Assembly (NCBI GenBank): GCA_021521415.1 | Contig: JAIQDT010006498.1 | Location: 62,001 to 126,000, forward strand | Reading direction: 5' to 3' | Source: Bidens hawaiensis | Lineage: Eukaryota; Streptophyta; Magnoliopsida; Asterales; Asteraceae | Length of the DNA stretch: 64,000 bases | In this document: piece by piece, positions 10,642-21,165 of the stretch | Layout of the letters: every line of letters begins with the position of its first letter | How positions within the stretch are numbered: position 1 is the first letter of the stretch | Translations under genes and position numbers: made by a program | The notes under the pieces: model-generated | Told to the model about the DNA's origin: nothing | Database searches by the model: none | The model's input: the letters and a program-made list of their open reading frames with translations, nothing else

Positions 10642-13600
10642 CTCTTTGTTTTATTGTGCAGGAACAGTTGAACAGGGCTGCCAACAGTCTTTGGATTGTA
10701 GATAGCGGCTGTTCCCGGCACATGACGGGCAACAAACACTTGTTGCAAGACTTAAAACCTGTTCAGGGAGCAAGAGTTAGTTTTGCTGGTGAGAGCGGAG
10801 GAAGGATTACTGGTAGAGGAACAGTGTCGAATGGGAGAATGACACTGGAGAATGTAAATTTTGTGGAGGAGTTAAAGCACAATCTGCTGAGTGTGTCGCA
10901 GATTTGTGATAAAGATTACACTGTCCATTTCACGAAGAATGAAGCGATAGTATTGAAGCCTGGTTTTCAGATACCAGACGAATGGATAGTAATGAAAGCT
11001 CCACGTGAAACGAATACATATGTGATGGACATGAGGTCTACTGAAATGGCCACCGGAGAATCTTGTTTAATGACAAAAGCAAGCGAATCAGAATCAGAAT
11101 TGTGGCACAGGAGAATGGGACATATTCATCTTCGGAAGATGAACTTCATTGTCAAGAATGGGCTTGTGATGGGCGTTCCCTTAAAAAGTTTTAACTTTGA
11201 AGACAGATGTATAGCATGCAAGAAGGGAAAGCAACACAAGAAAACCCATCTCACCAAGAAGGTCAATTCTATTGCCGGTACTCTAGAACTACTTCATATG
11301 GATCTCTTCGGTCCAGTGAATGTAAAAAGTCTAGGTGGTACTTCTTACTGCTTGGTGATAACTGATGACTACTCGCGATATTCGTGGGTATATTTTCTGA
11401 AAACGAAAGATGAGACGGCTCAGATGGTGAAGAATCTAATTACAAAAATTGAGAACGTCATGAGTAAATCAGTTAAATACATCAGAAGTGACAATGGGAC
11501 AGAGTTCAAGAACTTTGAAATGGAAATCTTCTGTCTTCAGAAAGGAATTGAACATCAATACAGCGCTCCGTATACTCCGCAACAGAATGGAGTGGCTGAA
11601 AGGAAGAACCGAACGTTAATTGAAGGAGCCAGAACTATGCTGGCAGACTCGAAGCTTCCTGTGATGTTCTGGGCTGAAGCAGTTGCTACAGCCTGCTATG
11701 TTCTGAATAGGGTGTTAACCGTTAAGAGACTTGGAAAAACTTGTTACGAGCTTATGCATGGAAGGAAGCCCAACTTGTGCGGTCTTGAACCATTTGGGTC
11801 TCCTTGTTCGATTTTGAAGACTAATTCGAAATTTGGTGAAGTAGCCGATGAAGGAATCTTAGTCGGTTATGTAGTTGGGACTCCCAACAGACGGGTCTTC
11901 AATACTTCGACTTGCAAGGTGGAAGTGGTTTGTAACACCGACATTACTAGTTACCAATCGCCAAAACCAAGCAATGGACCTGCTGAGCTTTTCGACTATG
12001 TTAAGCTTTTTAAGTCGTTTAACGTACCTGATTTGGAAATTTCTGAAGAAGACGAAAGAGCTGTGACGAAGATGATATTTAATGAGGAAGAGAATCTATT
12101 GCAACGACAGCTGATTGAGAAATCTCAACCTTCCACATCAAACACTATCGGTACCCCTGCTGCCTCAACTGAAGATGAATTTATTAATCCTTTTCACTCT
12201 CAGCCAGAAACAACCATAGATGAGATCTCTTCAAATCTGGAAGATAATTTGCATGTCAGTTCTGTTCCGACCACGAGAATTCACAAAGATCACCCTTTGG
12301 AGAATGTTCTTGGTGATGTGTCCACCGGTGTACAAACCAGAAGAAGCTTGAATGAGCACACATGTGTCTATACAAGCATTAAGGAAACGGGTATACTGAA
12401 CGAATGTTTGTACTCCTGCTTTATAAGCCAGATTGAACCAAAGAATTATCAAATGGCTTTAAAGGACAGCTCGTGGGTCGAAGCCATGCAAGAGGAGTTG
12501 GCTCAGTTCGAAAAGATGGAAGTTTGGACTTTGGTTGAAAAACCAAAGAATGTGCATGCTATAGGCACAAAATGGGTGTTCAAGTGCAAGAGAGATGATA
12601 AGGGGATTATCATAAGAAATAAGGCGAGGCTGGTTGTTAAAGGTTTTAATCAGCAAGAGGGTATTGATTACAATGAGGTGTTCGCTCCTGTCGCCCGGTT
12701 GGAGGCGATTCGATTGTTTTTGGCGTTTGCTGCATTTAAAAAGATGAAGGTATTTCAGTTGGACGTGAAGAGCGCGTTCCTAAACGGGAAAGTTGATGAG
12801 GTTGTGTATGTTGAGCAACCTCCGGGTTTTCCGGACCCAGACTTTCCTGATCACGTATACAAGTTGAGCAAGGCGCTATATGGATTACATCAGGCACCTC
12901 GTGCCTGGTATTCAACGTTATCAGACTACTTGCTGGAAAACGGTTTTGAAAGGGGATTGATCGACAGTACGTTGTTTGTGAAGAGAGAAGGATGTGACTT
13001 CCTGCTGGTTCAAGTCTACGTGGATGATATCATTTTTGCTGCATCAAGAGTATCCATGTGTCAGGATTTTGAGGCTGTCATGAAGAAACGATTCGAGATG
13101 AGTGCTATGGGTGAACTAACTTTCTTTCTAGGATTGCAGGTTGATCAGAAGAAGGACGGGATGTTCATTCATCAGACGAAGTACGTTCATGATGTGCTGA
13201 AGAGATTCAAGATGGAGGACAGTTCTCCATATGACACTCCAATCTGCGTCAATCACAAGTTGGGCGCTGAAACAGATGGTGACGCAGATGTGGACCCAAC
13301 TCTGTATCGGGCGATAATAGGTTCATTAATGTATTTAACTGCTTCTAGGCCTGATATAATGTTTGCTGTTTGTCTTTGTGCTCGTTTTCAGGCAAACCCA
13401 AAGGAATCTCACATGAAAGGTGTGAAGAGGATTTTGCGGTATCTCAAAGGCAAGCCGAAGCTAGGGTTGTGGTACCCAAAGGGAGGAGACGTTGAACTGG
13501 TGGCATATTCGGATTCTGATTATGGAGGATGCAATCAGAGTCGGAAGTCGACAACATGAGGCTGTCAGTTTCTTGGAGGAAGATTAGTTTCCTGGCAGTG

Positions 13601-13964
13601 CAAGAAACAGACATCAGTTGCAATTTCAACATGCGAAGCTGAATACATGGCAGCATCCAACTGCTGCTCTCAGGTTTTGTGGATTCAGCAACAATTACGC
13701 GACTATGGTCTGAATTTCTTACTCACTCCTATTTTAATTGATAACACTGCCGCCATCTCAGTAATTAACAATCCCGTGAAGCACAGTAAAACTAAGCATA
13801 TTGACATTCGTCATCACTTCATACGGGATTGTGCTGAGAAGAAACTGATCAAGATCGAAAAGGTTGATACACTGGAAAATTTTGCTGATTTGTTTACAAA
13901 AGCGTTTGATAAATCCAGATTTCAAAACCTAATTGAGCTGAACGGGATGATCAATCCCGGGTAA
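10617..13964 (+). CDS. Copia Pol polyprotein (PR-IN-RT-RNase H), interrupted by one in-frame TGA
   Basis: Pol lies -1 relative to Gag and is open upstream to 10569; 10617 is a TTG, so no start codon of its own is implied. Order: protease with DSG active site ([13 protein letters not shown], Asp at 10701); integrase with HHCC zinc region (LWHRRMGH... CIACKKGK) and catalytic D, D and E in HMDLFGP, SDNGTEF and NGVAERKNR; reverse transcriptase with [12 protein letters not shown] and YVDD (13017-13028); RNase H beginning [12 protein letters not shown] at 13557-13559 interrupts RNase H just after KSTT. The same frame continues without further stops to TAA at 13962-13964, including CEAEYMA and the closing [17 protein letters not shown] block. 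A full-length product would need readthrough; otherwise the element depends on enzymes from relatives. Expression could use frameshifting or splicing (see the acceptor at 10638). Confidence 0.93.
10638..10661 (+). promoter_or_regulatory. Candidate 3' splice site at the gag/pol junction
   Basis: CTAAC (10638-10642), a T-rich run, then TGTGCAG ending at 10661: branch-like adenine about 20 nt before the AG, as in plant introns. The Gag stop overlaps the CTAAC. The base after AG (10662) is the first base of a pol codon. Confidence 0.45.
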
Positions 13965-15313
13965 CCATGTCTTTGTGTTTATATAAAAAAAATTAAAAAA
14001 AAAATGTCATTATTGCTTAAAATTAGTCGGTTACCTCAGTTTGATGGACATATCCTCGGATATGTTTTGGTCCTCGTTTCGACTTAGAGAATGAGGATCG
14101 CCATTAACCAGAAGACTGAAAGTGACCGGGGCAGTTATGACGTGTGTTCTTTCAGTTGCTGAAAATTAGTCGGTCATTCTTAGTAAGAAGGACACATACT
14201 TGTATGTGGTCGGTCCAGTTGATCCATTGGATCTTCAGGATTGCCGTTTACCTGAAGACTTTGACGTGATCGGGGCGATTGAAAACAAAAATTTTATAGG
14301 GAAATGAAATTACTTTTCAAGTCTAATACTTCGTAAGAAGTTCTTTGCTTGTTTAACAGAAAATTGATCCAACCTTGGAAAGTGATATATATACTGATTG
14401 TGTGTGCTTAACTAGTGAAGTTATTAAGCTTAAAAGGCTTTAGAACAGTCATTGTATGTCATGGTAATTTTTATGGTGCGTAAAAGTGTATGTGATACTA
14501 ACTTAAACTACTCGATTTTACGTGGAATCTCCTTATGAGTTTTGAATGTCTTCATACATATCTTTCCGAATGATAGGCAGAAAAACGACTACCCAGTCAT
14601 ACACGAGCCCGTGAGTGTTCTGATTCCCGTGAAGAAAGCATTTCAAGACACTGCAGTGATCCAGATTCGGGACTTGCAGTGGTTTAGTACTCCGAAGTCT
14701 ATAAGTATGTATAGTTAAAAAAAAAAAAAAAAATTAAATTAAAAATATACATGTATATTTTTCAGTACTTATGAGTCATTGTAACAATCAAGACTTCTCA
14801 ATTCTGGAATAAGAAGAGAACGGGAAGCAGACAATGAGTATCTACAAGTTAATCAGACACTATGGGTCGAAGTCAATTCGGGATGACTTGGGTATAGCCA
14901 AATACGCTTTGAGAATAGATAGAAGGCATCATTATCTCTGAGTTGTTGCCCACTTAAATTTTGAGCTTAACTGAACCTTAATCCGTATCACAGAAACGAT
15001 GAAAACCATTTAAGTTATTTACATGCTTACAACCTGTTTCTCTATGTCATAATACAGCTAAACACGGATCCAAGTGACAGTCACGTAGTTAGTATGATTC
15101 CTGTTAGGATCTTTTCTAAAAACGTAGTGGTCCCTGACTAGACTGAAATTTGATCCCTTATTTCGTTAAATTTTTATAAGTTTTTCTATTTTTGTAGTTG
15201 TATTATTGTATAACTGGTTACTTGGACATGATCATATTTGTTTAACTCTTTTTGGAAGCTTCTAATGTTAAGTGCAAGATTCTTCAAACTTAAAGGGTTG
15301 TTTTTGAAATTTC
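13965..15313 (+). other. Noncoding spacer between pol and the array
   Basis: About 1.35 kb with no long frame and several A-runs (13983-14003, 14717-14735). I see no domain or repeat in it. Long spacers here are common in Sireviruses with a third ORF. Confidence 0.6.
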
Positions 15314-16047
15314 GGGCGAAGTAGTTGAATCAGGCGAACTTGTGCTTAACTTCGCCTAGGCGAAGTTAAGCGTAACTTCGCCTGACCAACACTGACCCTA
15401 TATAAGGATTTTAAACAGGAACAGTATCATTATTTTCAACTTTTTCCGGCGAACTTAAGTATTTTTCCGGCGAACTTTATCTCCTTTCCGATTTCGATCT
15501 TTGTTTCCGTTTCTTGTATCATTTAAGGGTATGTGTTGTCGATATCTTTCACAAACATACTCGTTCTTTATAGTTTTTACCCGGTTCGAGACCTCGGGTC
15601 GTCGGACCTTCAAAACCAAATTTTTTTTCAAACCGGTGTTACGTGTTCATGGACGAGCTTTTCGTCTTAATACCATTATTATGCTGTGTTCTTCTCTCCT
15701 GGATCGTCAATTAGTGCGAAAACATCGGATCTATGGACTTTGAATCTGAACAGTCGCCGTTTCAGATTCAGGCGAAGTTAGGGTTTAGGCGAAGTTATCC
15801 ACAACTTCGCCTGTGGCTTAATTTCGCCTGAGGCGAAGTTATCTTTAACTTCGCCTTGAACTCAAATTCGCCTGGGGCGATGTTGTGATAAGGCGAAGTT
15901 ATCATCAACTTCGCCTATACCAATTCACTTAACAGTTTTTAGACGAACTTACATATGAAGCGAAGTTGTTCCCAACTTCGCCTCACCTTTAAGATCGCCT
16001 GTAAAGGTTTAATCACAACTTCGCTCGTGGTACAAAGCGAACTTGTG
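15314..16047. repeat. Large GCGAAGTT/AACTTCGC array upstream of ORF3
   Basis: Roughly twenty copies of GCGAAGTT, AACTTCGCC, GGCGAACTT or GCGAACTTGT, many in head-to-head pairs such as AACTTCGCC-TAGGCGAAGTT. The first cluster (15314-15386) directly precedes a TATA-like CTATATAAGG; the second (15772-16047) lies in the presumed leader or intron before ORF3. Confidence 0.8.
15398..15407 (+). promoter_or_regulatory. Candidate internal TATA box for ORF3
   Basis: CTATATAAGG sits just downstream of a palindromic array cluster, the same arrangement as in U3 of this LTR and of the nonautonomous element's LTR. A donor-like GTATGT follows at 15529. Confidence 0.4.
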
Positions 16048-16064
16048 AGTTGCTTAACCGTTCT

Positions 16065-16087
16065 CTAACTTGTTTTGTTTTGTGCAG
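16065..16087 (+). promoter_or_regulatory. Candidate 3' splice site just before the ORF3 start codon
   Basis: CTAAC (16065-16069), a TTGTTTTGTTTTG tract and TGCAG ending at 16087, with the ORF3 ATG two bases later. It is nearly the same design as the signal at 10638-10661. Confidence 0.5.
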
Positions 16088-16089
16088 AT

Positions 16090-18882
16090 ATGGCTGCTGT
16101 TGGCGGTGCTGGTGGTGATGACGGTGATGATCAAAGACAGTTCTTTCCGGCCCATAACCAGTACATCACGTTAGATCCAGACGCAAGAGGTGTGGAAGAC
16201 TACAGGGAGATAATCACGTTTCTCCAGCGCTCAAGGATCTTTCATGCGATCACAAATACCCTGCCCATTTCACTGCCTAACATAGAAGACTTTTGGCAGA
16301 CGGTATATTATGAATGCAGGCCTGAGCCCCCAGTGATGCGAGCAACCGTAAATGGTCATGCTATACAGTTTTCTTCTGAAGATATACGGTTGGCTTTGCA
16401 GTTTGGAGAAGAGACAAGGGATGACCCAACGGAGTTCGTAGCTCCTTTTCGTGATGGAGCGTATCTGAGGATGGGTTATTCGGGTCCGTTGGGGGACACA
16501 CAGAGGAGGAAAGGTTTTTTACTGGATCAGTGGCGCTTCCTAATGCATGTATTGATTGTATGCATGTCTGGGAGGAAGGCAGGAACGGATGGGATGGGCG
16601 CGACAATGCAGTCAGCCATGATTGCCCTGACTTACAACCGACGATATTCATTTAGTCAGCTGATATTTTACGAGATTGATCGTCAGAGGAGGGCTGTGGC
16701 GCGCGAGCGATTTATTATGTATCCTCGGTTCTTACAGATGATCCTCAATCATGTCGCTCCGTCGCTACCGCAGAGACGCCCTATTAGATACGTCGAATGT
16801 GTGACAAAACGTATCTTCGCTCAGTGTAGGACTTCGAGCACACGTAGCAAGCCTGAGCTGCGTCCCAGGCATACTCCACTGTTCGGGTATCTTATCAACC
16901 CGGGGTATGTTCCTGCAGGAGGGGACGAGTTCAGAGACCCACAGCCACATCAGGCGGCAGCACCCCATGCTGTACCAGCTGCGCCTGTTGTATCTACTGT
17001 TGTTTCTGCTGCTGTGCCAGCTGCTGGATCTCCTGCTGTGCCTACTGATGCAGATGTCGATCTTGAGGCTGCTTTTAGCGGCCATGGATTGTTTGATATG
17101 GATGTCTCAGGTTCTCAGGTCATGGAGGTTACTAGAGCAGTTACTTCGGTAGCTGACTCCGATCTTGACGAAACATTTGCTGAAGCGAGACGACTGATGG
17201 TGTCTCGGGAGAGAACTACTGGAAAGAGGCCGAGAACTGTTGACGAGGATGATGAGGAAGTTGATGAAGAGGAAGCAGTTCAGATTGTGATCAGACGTTC
17301 AAGAAGAGAACGGACAGGTATGGGTTCGGGAGCTGGAGAATCTTCAAGGCTGGTACGTTTTGCTCCACCTGCCTTGTCTGGTATGTCTCTTATTCCTTCT
17401 ACAGCACAGGTTACTGCCGTCGAGACGTCGGCTCCAGCAGTTGTGTCTCTACCACCCCAATCGCTTACTCCACCGGTGGTAGTTGCACGATTTGTTGAGT
17501 CGACCGTCACTACTACTGCAGGGTTACCAAGTGTACCACCTGCGGTCACTTCTGCTGCTGATGTCTCGCCAACTCCAACGCCTACTTCTGACTCCGAAAG
17601 GATTGCATCGCTAGAGCAGATTGTTGCTGTACAGTCAAAGACCATTGAACGCCTAGTGGAATCCAATCGACTACAAGCAGCCCTCCTGGTTGAACACGGA
17701 AAAGTAATAGATGCCTTCAAGGCATTCTTGGCATCTCAGGGGGAGAAGACTTGTAGGGGAGATGAGTTGAGGACAAAACGGAGAGAAGATCAAGACGATG
17801 ATCCCAATGCACCGGAAGGTGCAGGTGGTGAGCTGCCAAGAACCTCTCAGGCTCTTGGGGCTTCCACAGCTGAGGGGGAGTCTACAAGAGCAGCCGGTGA
17901 CGACGTGGTAGATGTTGATGATGATGCTGATGTTGAAGATGTTATAGACGCGTTGAAAGAGCTGGATGAGGATGATGATGATTTTATGCTGGAAGAAGAT
18001 GTGCTGCCGGTTGATGAGATTGAGAAGATCGGTGAGCAAATTACTGTAGAGAATGTGATAGAGGAAGGGGAGATTGTAGATGACTCCGTGAAACACGAGA
18101 TTCCGGAGGTTGAGATGCCAGAGATGGGTGATAAGACTGTTGAGGAAGATACTGAATGGGAGGAACAACCGAATTGGAAGGAGGGTTGTGCTCACTGGTT
18201 CATAAAGACGAAGAAGCCGGCGATCCCTAAAATGTTCAAAAAGAGTAACAATATTAAGGGATACGCAGAAGCAAAGAAAGGTATTATCTGCTGGATATAT
18301 GATGAGCAGCTGCGGCTCTTCGTGATCAAAAGATACGATGGAATTCAGTACTTCAGGAGAACGTTGAGATCTTTAAACACACTGCCTGAATGTGAGGTAA
18401 AAGATTTAGCCAGATTGGGATTGATAAACCGAAGTGAAGACAACATGGCTAGAATCATCGGGAAGATCGTGTGGAAGGAGTGTATTAAGGAGAAGAAGTT
18501 TGAGCTGATGAGACCACAAAAGGGGAAACTTGTCGAAGACAAGGATAGAGGTCTGAGAGCTGATGGAAAACCTTGGATGGTTATGAAATATAAACCAATC
18601 TGGTGCCTTAAAGAAGTACCGATGAAGCTCATGCCCAAGGACGTGCTCAAAGACCTAAAATGGTGGTTTGTGGAATGTGAGACAGCGGAGGCGGTAATGG
18701 AAGATGAGGATGAACAAGAAGTGCTTAGGGTTTACGACCCGATGCATCTTGTTAATCTATCGCAGGCTGATCTGAAGGTGCTCAACGAGAAGAAGATCTT
18801 CTACATTCCTGCTTGGAAGGATCAAGCTAGGAAATATCAACGGGTGGTGTCGGTGTGTGTTAAAGAGGGAGCGCACGCGTAG
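16090..18882 (+). CDS. Third ORF (env-position protein) of the copia element, 930 aa
   Basis: It occupies the place of the 'envelope-like' gene of Sireviruses. Residues 1-200 form a globular region (FFPAHNQYITLD, RIFHAITNTLPISLP, IEDFWQTVYYEC) of the type often annotated in plants as a 'putative plant transposon protein domain'. Then come an Ala/Pro/Val-rich linker (about 280-320), basic clusters KRPR (about 378) and RRSRRER (about 401) next to acidic runs, a short heptad region (about 500-550), very acidic Asp/Glu stretches (about 570-690), and a conserved-looking C-terminal domain (about 700-925, with CAHWFIKTKKPAIPKMFKK and GIICWIYDEQLRLFVIKRYDG). I see no signal peptide and no transmembrane segment, so calling it an envelope is doubtful; the basic clusters suggest a nuclear role. 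The start is the ATG at 16090, after a splice-acceptor-like sequence. The frame is intact. Function unknown. Confidence 0.85.
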   Translation: MAAVGGAGGDDGDDQRQFFPAHNQYITLDPDARGVEDYREIITFLQRSRIFHAITNTLPISLPNIEDFWQTVYYECRPEPPVMRATVNGHAIQFSSEDIRLALQFGEETRDDPTEFVAPFRDGAYLRMGYSGPLGDTQRRKGFLLDQWRFLMHVLIVCMSGRKAGTDGMGATMQSAMIALTYNRRYSFSQLIFYEIDRQRRAVARERFIMYPRFLQMILNHVAPSLPQRRPIRYVECVTKRIFAQCRTSSTRSKPELRPRHTPLFGYLINPGYVPAGGDEFRDPQPHQAAAPHAVPAAPVVSTVVSAAVPAAGSPAVPTDADVDLEAAFSGHGLFDMDVSGSQVMEVTRAVTSVADSDLDETFAEARRLMVSRERTTGKRPRTVDEDDEEVDEEEAVQIVIRRSRRERTGMGSGAGESSRLVRFAPPALSGMSLIPSTAQVTAVETSAPAVVSLPPQSLTPPVVVARFVESTVTTTAGLPSVPPAVTSAADVSPTPTPTSDSERIASLEQIVAVQSKTIERLVESNRLQAALLVEHGKVIDAFKAFLASQGEKTCRGDELRTKRREDQDDDPNAPEGAGGELPRTSQALGASTAEGESTRAAGDDVVDVDDDADVEDVIDALKELDEDDDDFMLEEDVLPVDEIEKIGEQITVENVIEEGEIVDDSVKHEIPEVEMPEMGDKTVEEDTEWEEQPNWKEGCAHWFIKTKKPAIPKMFKKSNNIKGYAEAKKGIICWIYDEQLRLFVIKRYDGIQYFRRTLRSLNTLPECEVKDLARLGLINRSEDNMARIIGKIVWKECIKEKKFELMRPQKGKLVEDKDRGLRADGKPWMVMKYKPIWCLKEVPMKLMPKDVLKDLKWWFVECETAEAVMEDEDEQEVLRVYDPMHLVNLSQADLKVLNEKKIFYIPAWKDQARKYQRVVSVCVKEGAHA

Positions 18883-18936
18883 AGATGCAAGATTACAAGA
18901 CTCAAGATTTGAAGATCAAGATATGAAGCTACTGTC

Positions 18937-18947
18937 AAGGGGGAGTC
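18937..18947 (+). promoter_or_regulatory. Polypurine tract of the copia element
   Basis: AAGGGGGAGTC immediately precedes the 3' LTR, the primer site for plus-strand synthesis. Confidence 0.9.
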
Positions 18948-19383
18948 TGTTGGTACATGTGTGTCAGTAGTTCATAGTCTAACGTTTGTAATCGAGTCTG
19001 TAATGTAATTATGTTTTTGATTATGTTTATGTTTTTGTAACAAGCGAAGTTGTCAACAAGTTCGCTCAGGCGAACTTGTTGAACAAGCGAAGTTAAAGAC
19101 AACTTCGCCTGAGGCGAAGTTGTCGTGTTTATATACTGTTCGCCGTAACAGTTTAAGTTGTTGGTTAGGTTTCGTTTCAGCTGTTCAGTTCGAGAGTTAC
19201 GTGTTTACAAGTCAGTCTGTAATAGTGACCTAGTGTCACGTGTTCGAGTTATCAATATAACGTGTTTCGGTTATTGCTTGTGTGTTTGATTTATACATAT
19301 TCTGCACTCGTATCTACCTACGCAGGGATTCCGCACCTGCGCAGATAGCGACATCCCGTGTACGATCCGTCCAGGAACCTACA
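18948..19383 (+). repeat. 3' LTR of the copia element
   Basis: 436 bp, identical to the 5' LTR except for one base (A where the 5' copy has T, about position 19010). The following AAAAT (19384-19388) is the target duplication. Confidence 0.95.
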
Positions 19384-20016
19384 AAAATGGACCAAATAAA
19401 TTAAATAAATCCACACAAAATTAAAACGTGTTAAATATGATGAAAAAAGAAACCACCATATTTATTCTCTATGAACAAATATGTATACAACTCAACCCTA
19501 AACCCTAATCATGAACCAAATTACAATCCATCTAGAAACCCCAATAAACCCAAATTACTATCCAAGAACATGGAATTAGAACATCTACAAACCCTAATTA
19601 ACTTCTCTTTATCCTGCCGACATATTTGTAAGAAAAGAACACCTCCAAATCATACTAATAGTTATAATCCTACAATAAATATATTGAAATTGAGAGATGG
19701 AGAGAGTACCTGTTCCAGCTTTTGACGATGAACAATAATTATTTGATTTAGGTTTTGCCTTTGTTTTGCTTCATAGGTAAAGAAGAAAGAAAGAAAGGAG
19801 AAAGCAGATTATGAGCTTTATAAGAGGGAAAGGAATATGGGCGGGAGAAGATGAAATAGGCGGGTGAAAGTACAGGAGTTGAGATAGGGGTGCTACGGTA
19901 GCTTTTCATAAATGAAAAGTTTCTGTACCATATTTTTATAAATTAGATATAGAGTATATAAATTTTTTTAAAATTTAAAGATAGTGAGTGTTTTAATGGA
20001 TGGGATAAGAATGCTC

Positions 20017-20224
20017 TTAAGTAAATATAAATACCCCTTAAACCTAAATCCTTTTCATCTCCATCATTCTACACCTTAGCTTCCACCATCAAAACACACA
20101 CTTAAGCCATACACTCTATACACTATTCTAATCAACGGTCCAAGAGCAACCAAAGATGAGAAATCATTTATATCAGCTGACCCAACATTTTAGAACCCGA
20201 CACTGCAGCCCCGGGGTTGTAACA
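20017..20224 (+). repeat. Right part of the split family A-like LTR remnant
   Basis: It resumes at the duplicated TTA with AGTAAATATAAATACCCC, matching the TATA region of the A1 LTR at about 20592-20615, and fades out at GGGGTTGTAACA (20224). No 5-bp target duplication joins 3501-3505 to 20225, so the LTR is partial. Confidence 0.5.
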
Positions 20225-20442
20225 ATTCAGATTTTTCTCATTTAATATTTTATCCGTTACCCGACCCGTTTTTATGTTTGGGAAACTTTTATCAATAAAA
20301 TATCGCGTCTATCGAGTTATTATTATTTTATTATTATTTGTTTATTATATTTATTTAATATATATAAATAACTTTCAAATATATACCTTTTTAACCTTAA
20401 ACTATACTTTAACCTTGTTGTGTATCCTCATCAATAGTTCAA
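20225..20442. other. AT-rich spacer before solo LTR A1
   Basis: No gene. It ends in TTCAA, the target duplication of A1. Confidence 0.4.
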
Positions 20443-21165
20443 TGTAACATCCTGAATATTATAATGATAAATAAAAAAAGTTACGTTTAGTGATTTCGCG
20501 TTATTAATTAAGTAATATCAAGTAAAGAACGGATCATGGACTTAGATTAATTAAGGTGGGTTAAATGGGAATGGGCCTTAGGTCCATGGGCTTTAAGGGA
20601 TATAAATATCCCCTAAACCAACCTAAAACCCTAAACCCTCATTCATTTCCATCTTATTCTCTACACACTCAAAACACACACACACCCTACACCACCATAA
20701 ACCTTACGGCCGAGAGGGAAGAGGGAAAACGAGATCGAGCGAACATCCGTTTGTGGTAGATCTTTGCTATACGAGCCATACACAAAGATCTAGAGTCCAT
20801 AAGCAAGCTAACCGAGACCGAAAGGTAAGTCGTTTTACTTTAAAGTTTACGTTTTTAGTAACGTTTAACCTTGAAACTTAGAACGAGTATAGATCGGACA
20901 CAAATGAAACGTAAAGTTGCGAACTTGATGCTAAAACGAACTCGTTAGACCTGCAAACATGTGCGGCTCGTGTAAAATGAACTCTAGATCTATGAGTAAA
21001 CGTTTAAGCCTTAAAGATTCATGCTTTATGCTGTTACGTGTTAAGTTTTATCCGAAAATGAACATAAGAATGTTTACGGGTTTGGTTAAACTCGCATTCA
21101 AGGCTTTCGTGATGAAACGATGATGATTATGGGGTTTGGGGACGAACAATAGGCCGTAGCTGGAT

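Larger units (their letters stand above)
7064..19383 (+). mobile_element. Sirevirus-type Ty1/copia retrotransposon with third ORF, 12.3 kb
   Basis: Two 436-bp LTRs (TGTTGG...CCTACA) flank gag, pol and a long third ORF. The 5-bp target duplication AAAAT lies at 7059-7063 and 19384-19388. PBS (TGGTATCAGAGCC) and polypurine tract are intact. Gag with long coiled coil, integrase-before-RT order and an env-position ORF match the Sirevirus (Maximus/SIRE) lineage. The LTRs differ at one position that I can find, so insertion was very recent. It is inserted in the Harbinger element upstream of that element's ORF1. The only clear damage in the enzymes is one in-frame TGA in the RNase H region. Confidence 0.95.
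3686..20016 (-). mobile_element. PIF/Harbinger element, split by a copia insertion
   Basis: The termini are GAGCATTCACATCC on the left and, complemented, GAGCATTCTTATCC on the right (12 of 14 match). They are flanked by TTA at 3683-3685 and 20017-20019, the 3-bp target of PIF/Harbinger elements. The related A1 LTR has the same target region without the insertion, confirming the boundaries. Without the 12.3-kb copia element and its 5-bp duplication the element is about 4.0 kb. It encodes a MYB/SANT ORF1 on the minus strand; the 628 bp at 19389-20016 would be its upstream region. No DDE transposase frame is visible, so it looks nonautonomous. Confidence 0.8.

Noticed and set aside
15501..15743. 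80-codon frame between pol and ORF3
   Set aside because: No recognisable motif, begins in the leader/intron region with array words in and around it; likely chance.
16361..18195. Several minus-strand frames of 96-174 codons
   Set aside because: Shadows of ORF3 on the opposite strand.
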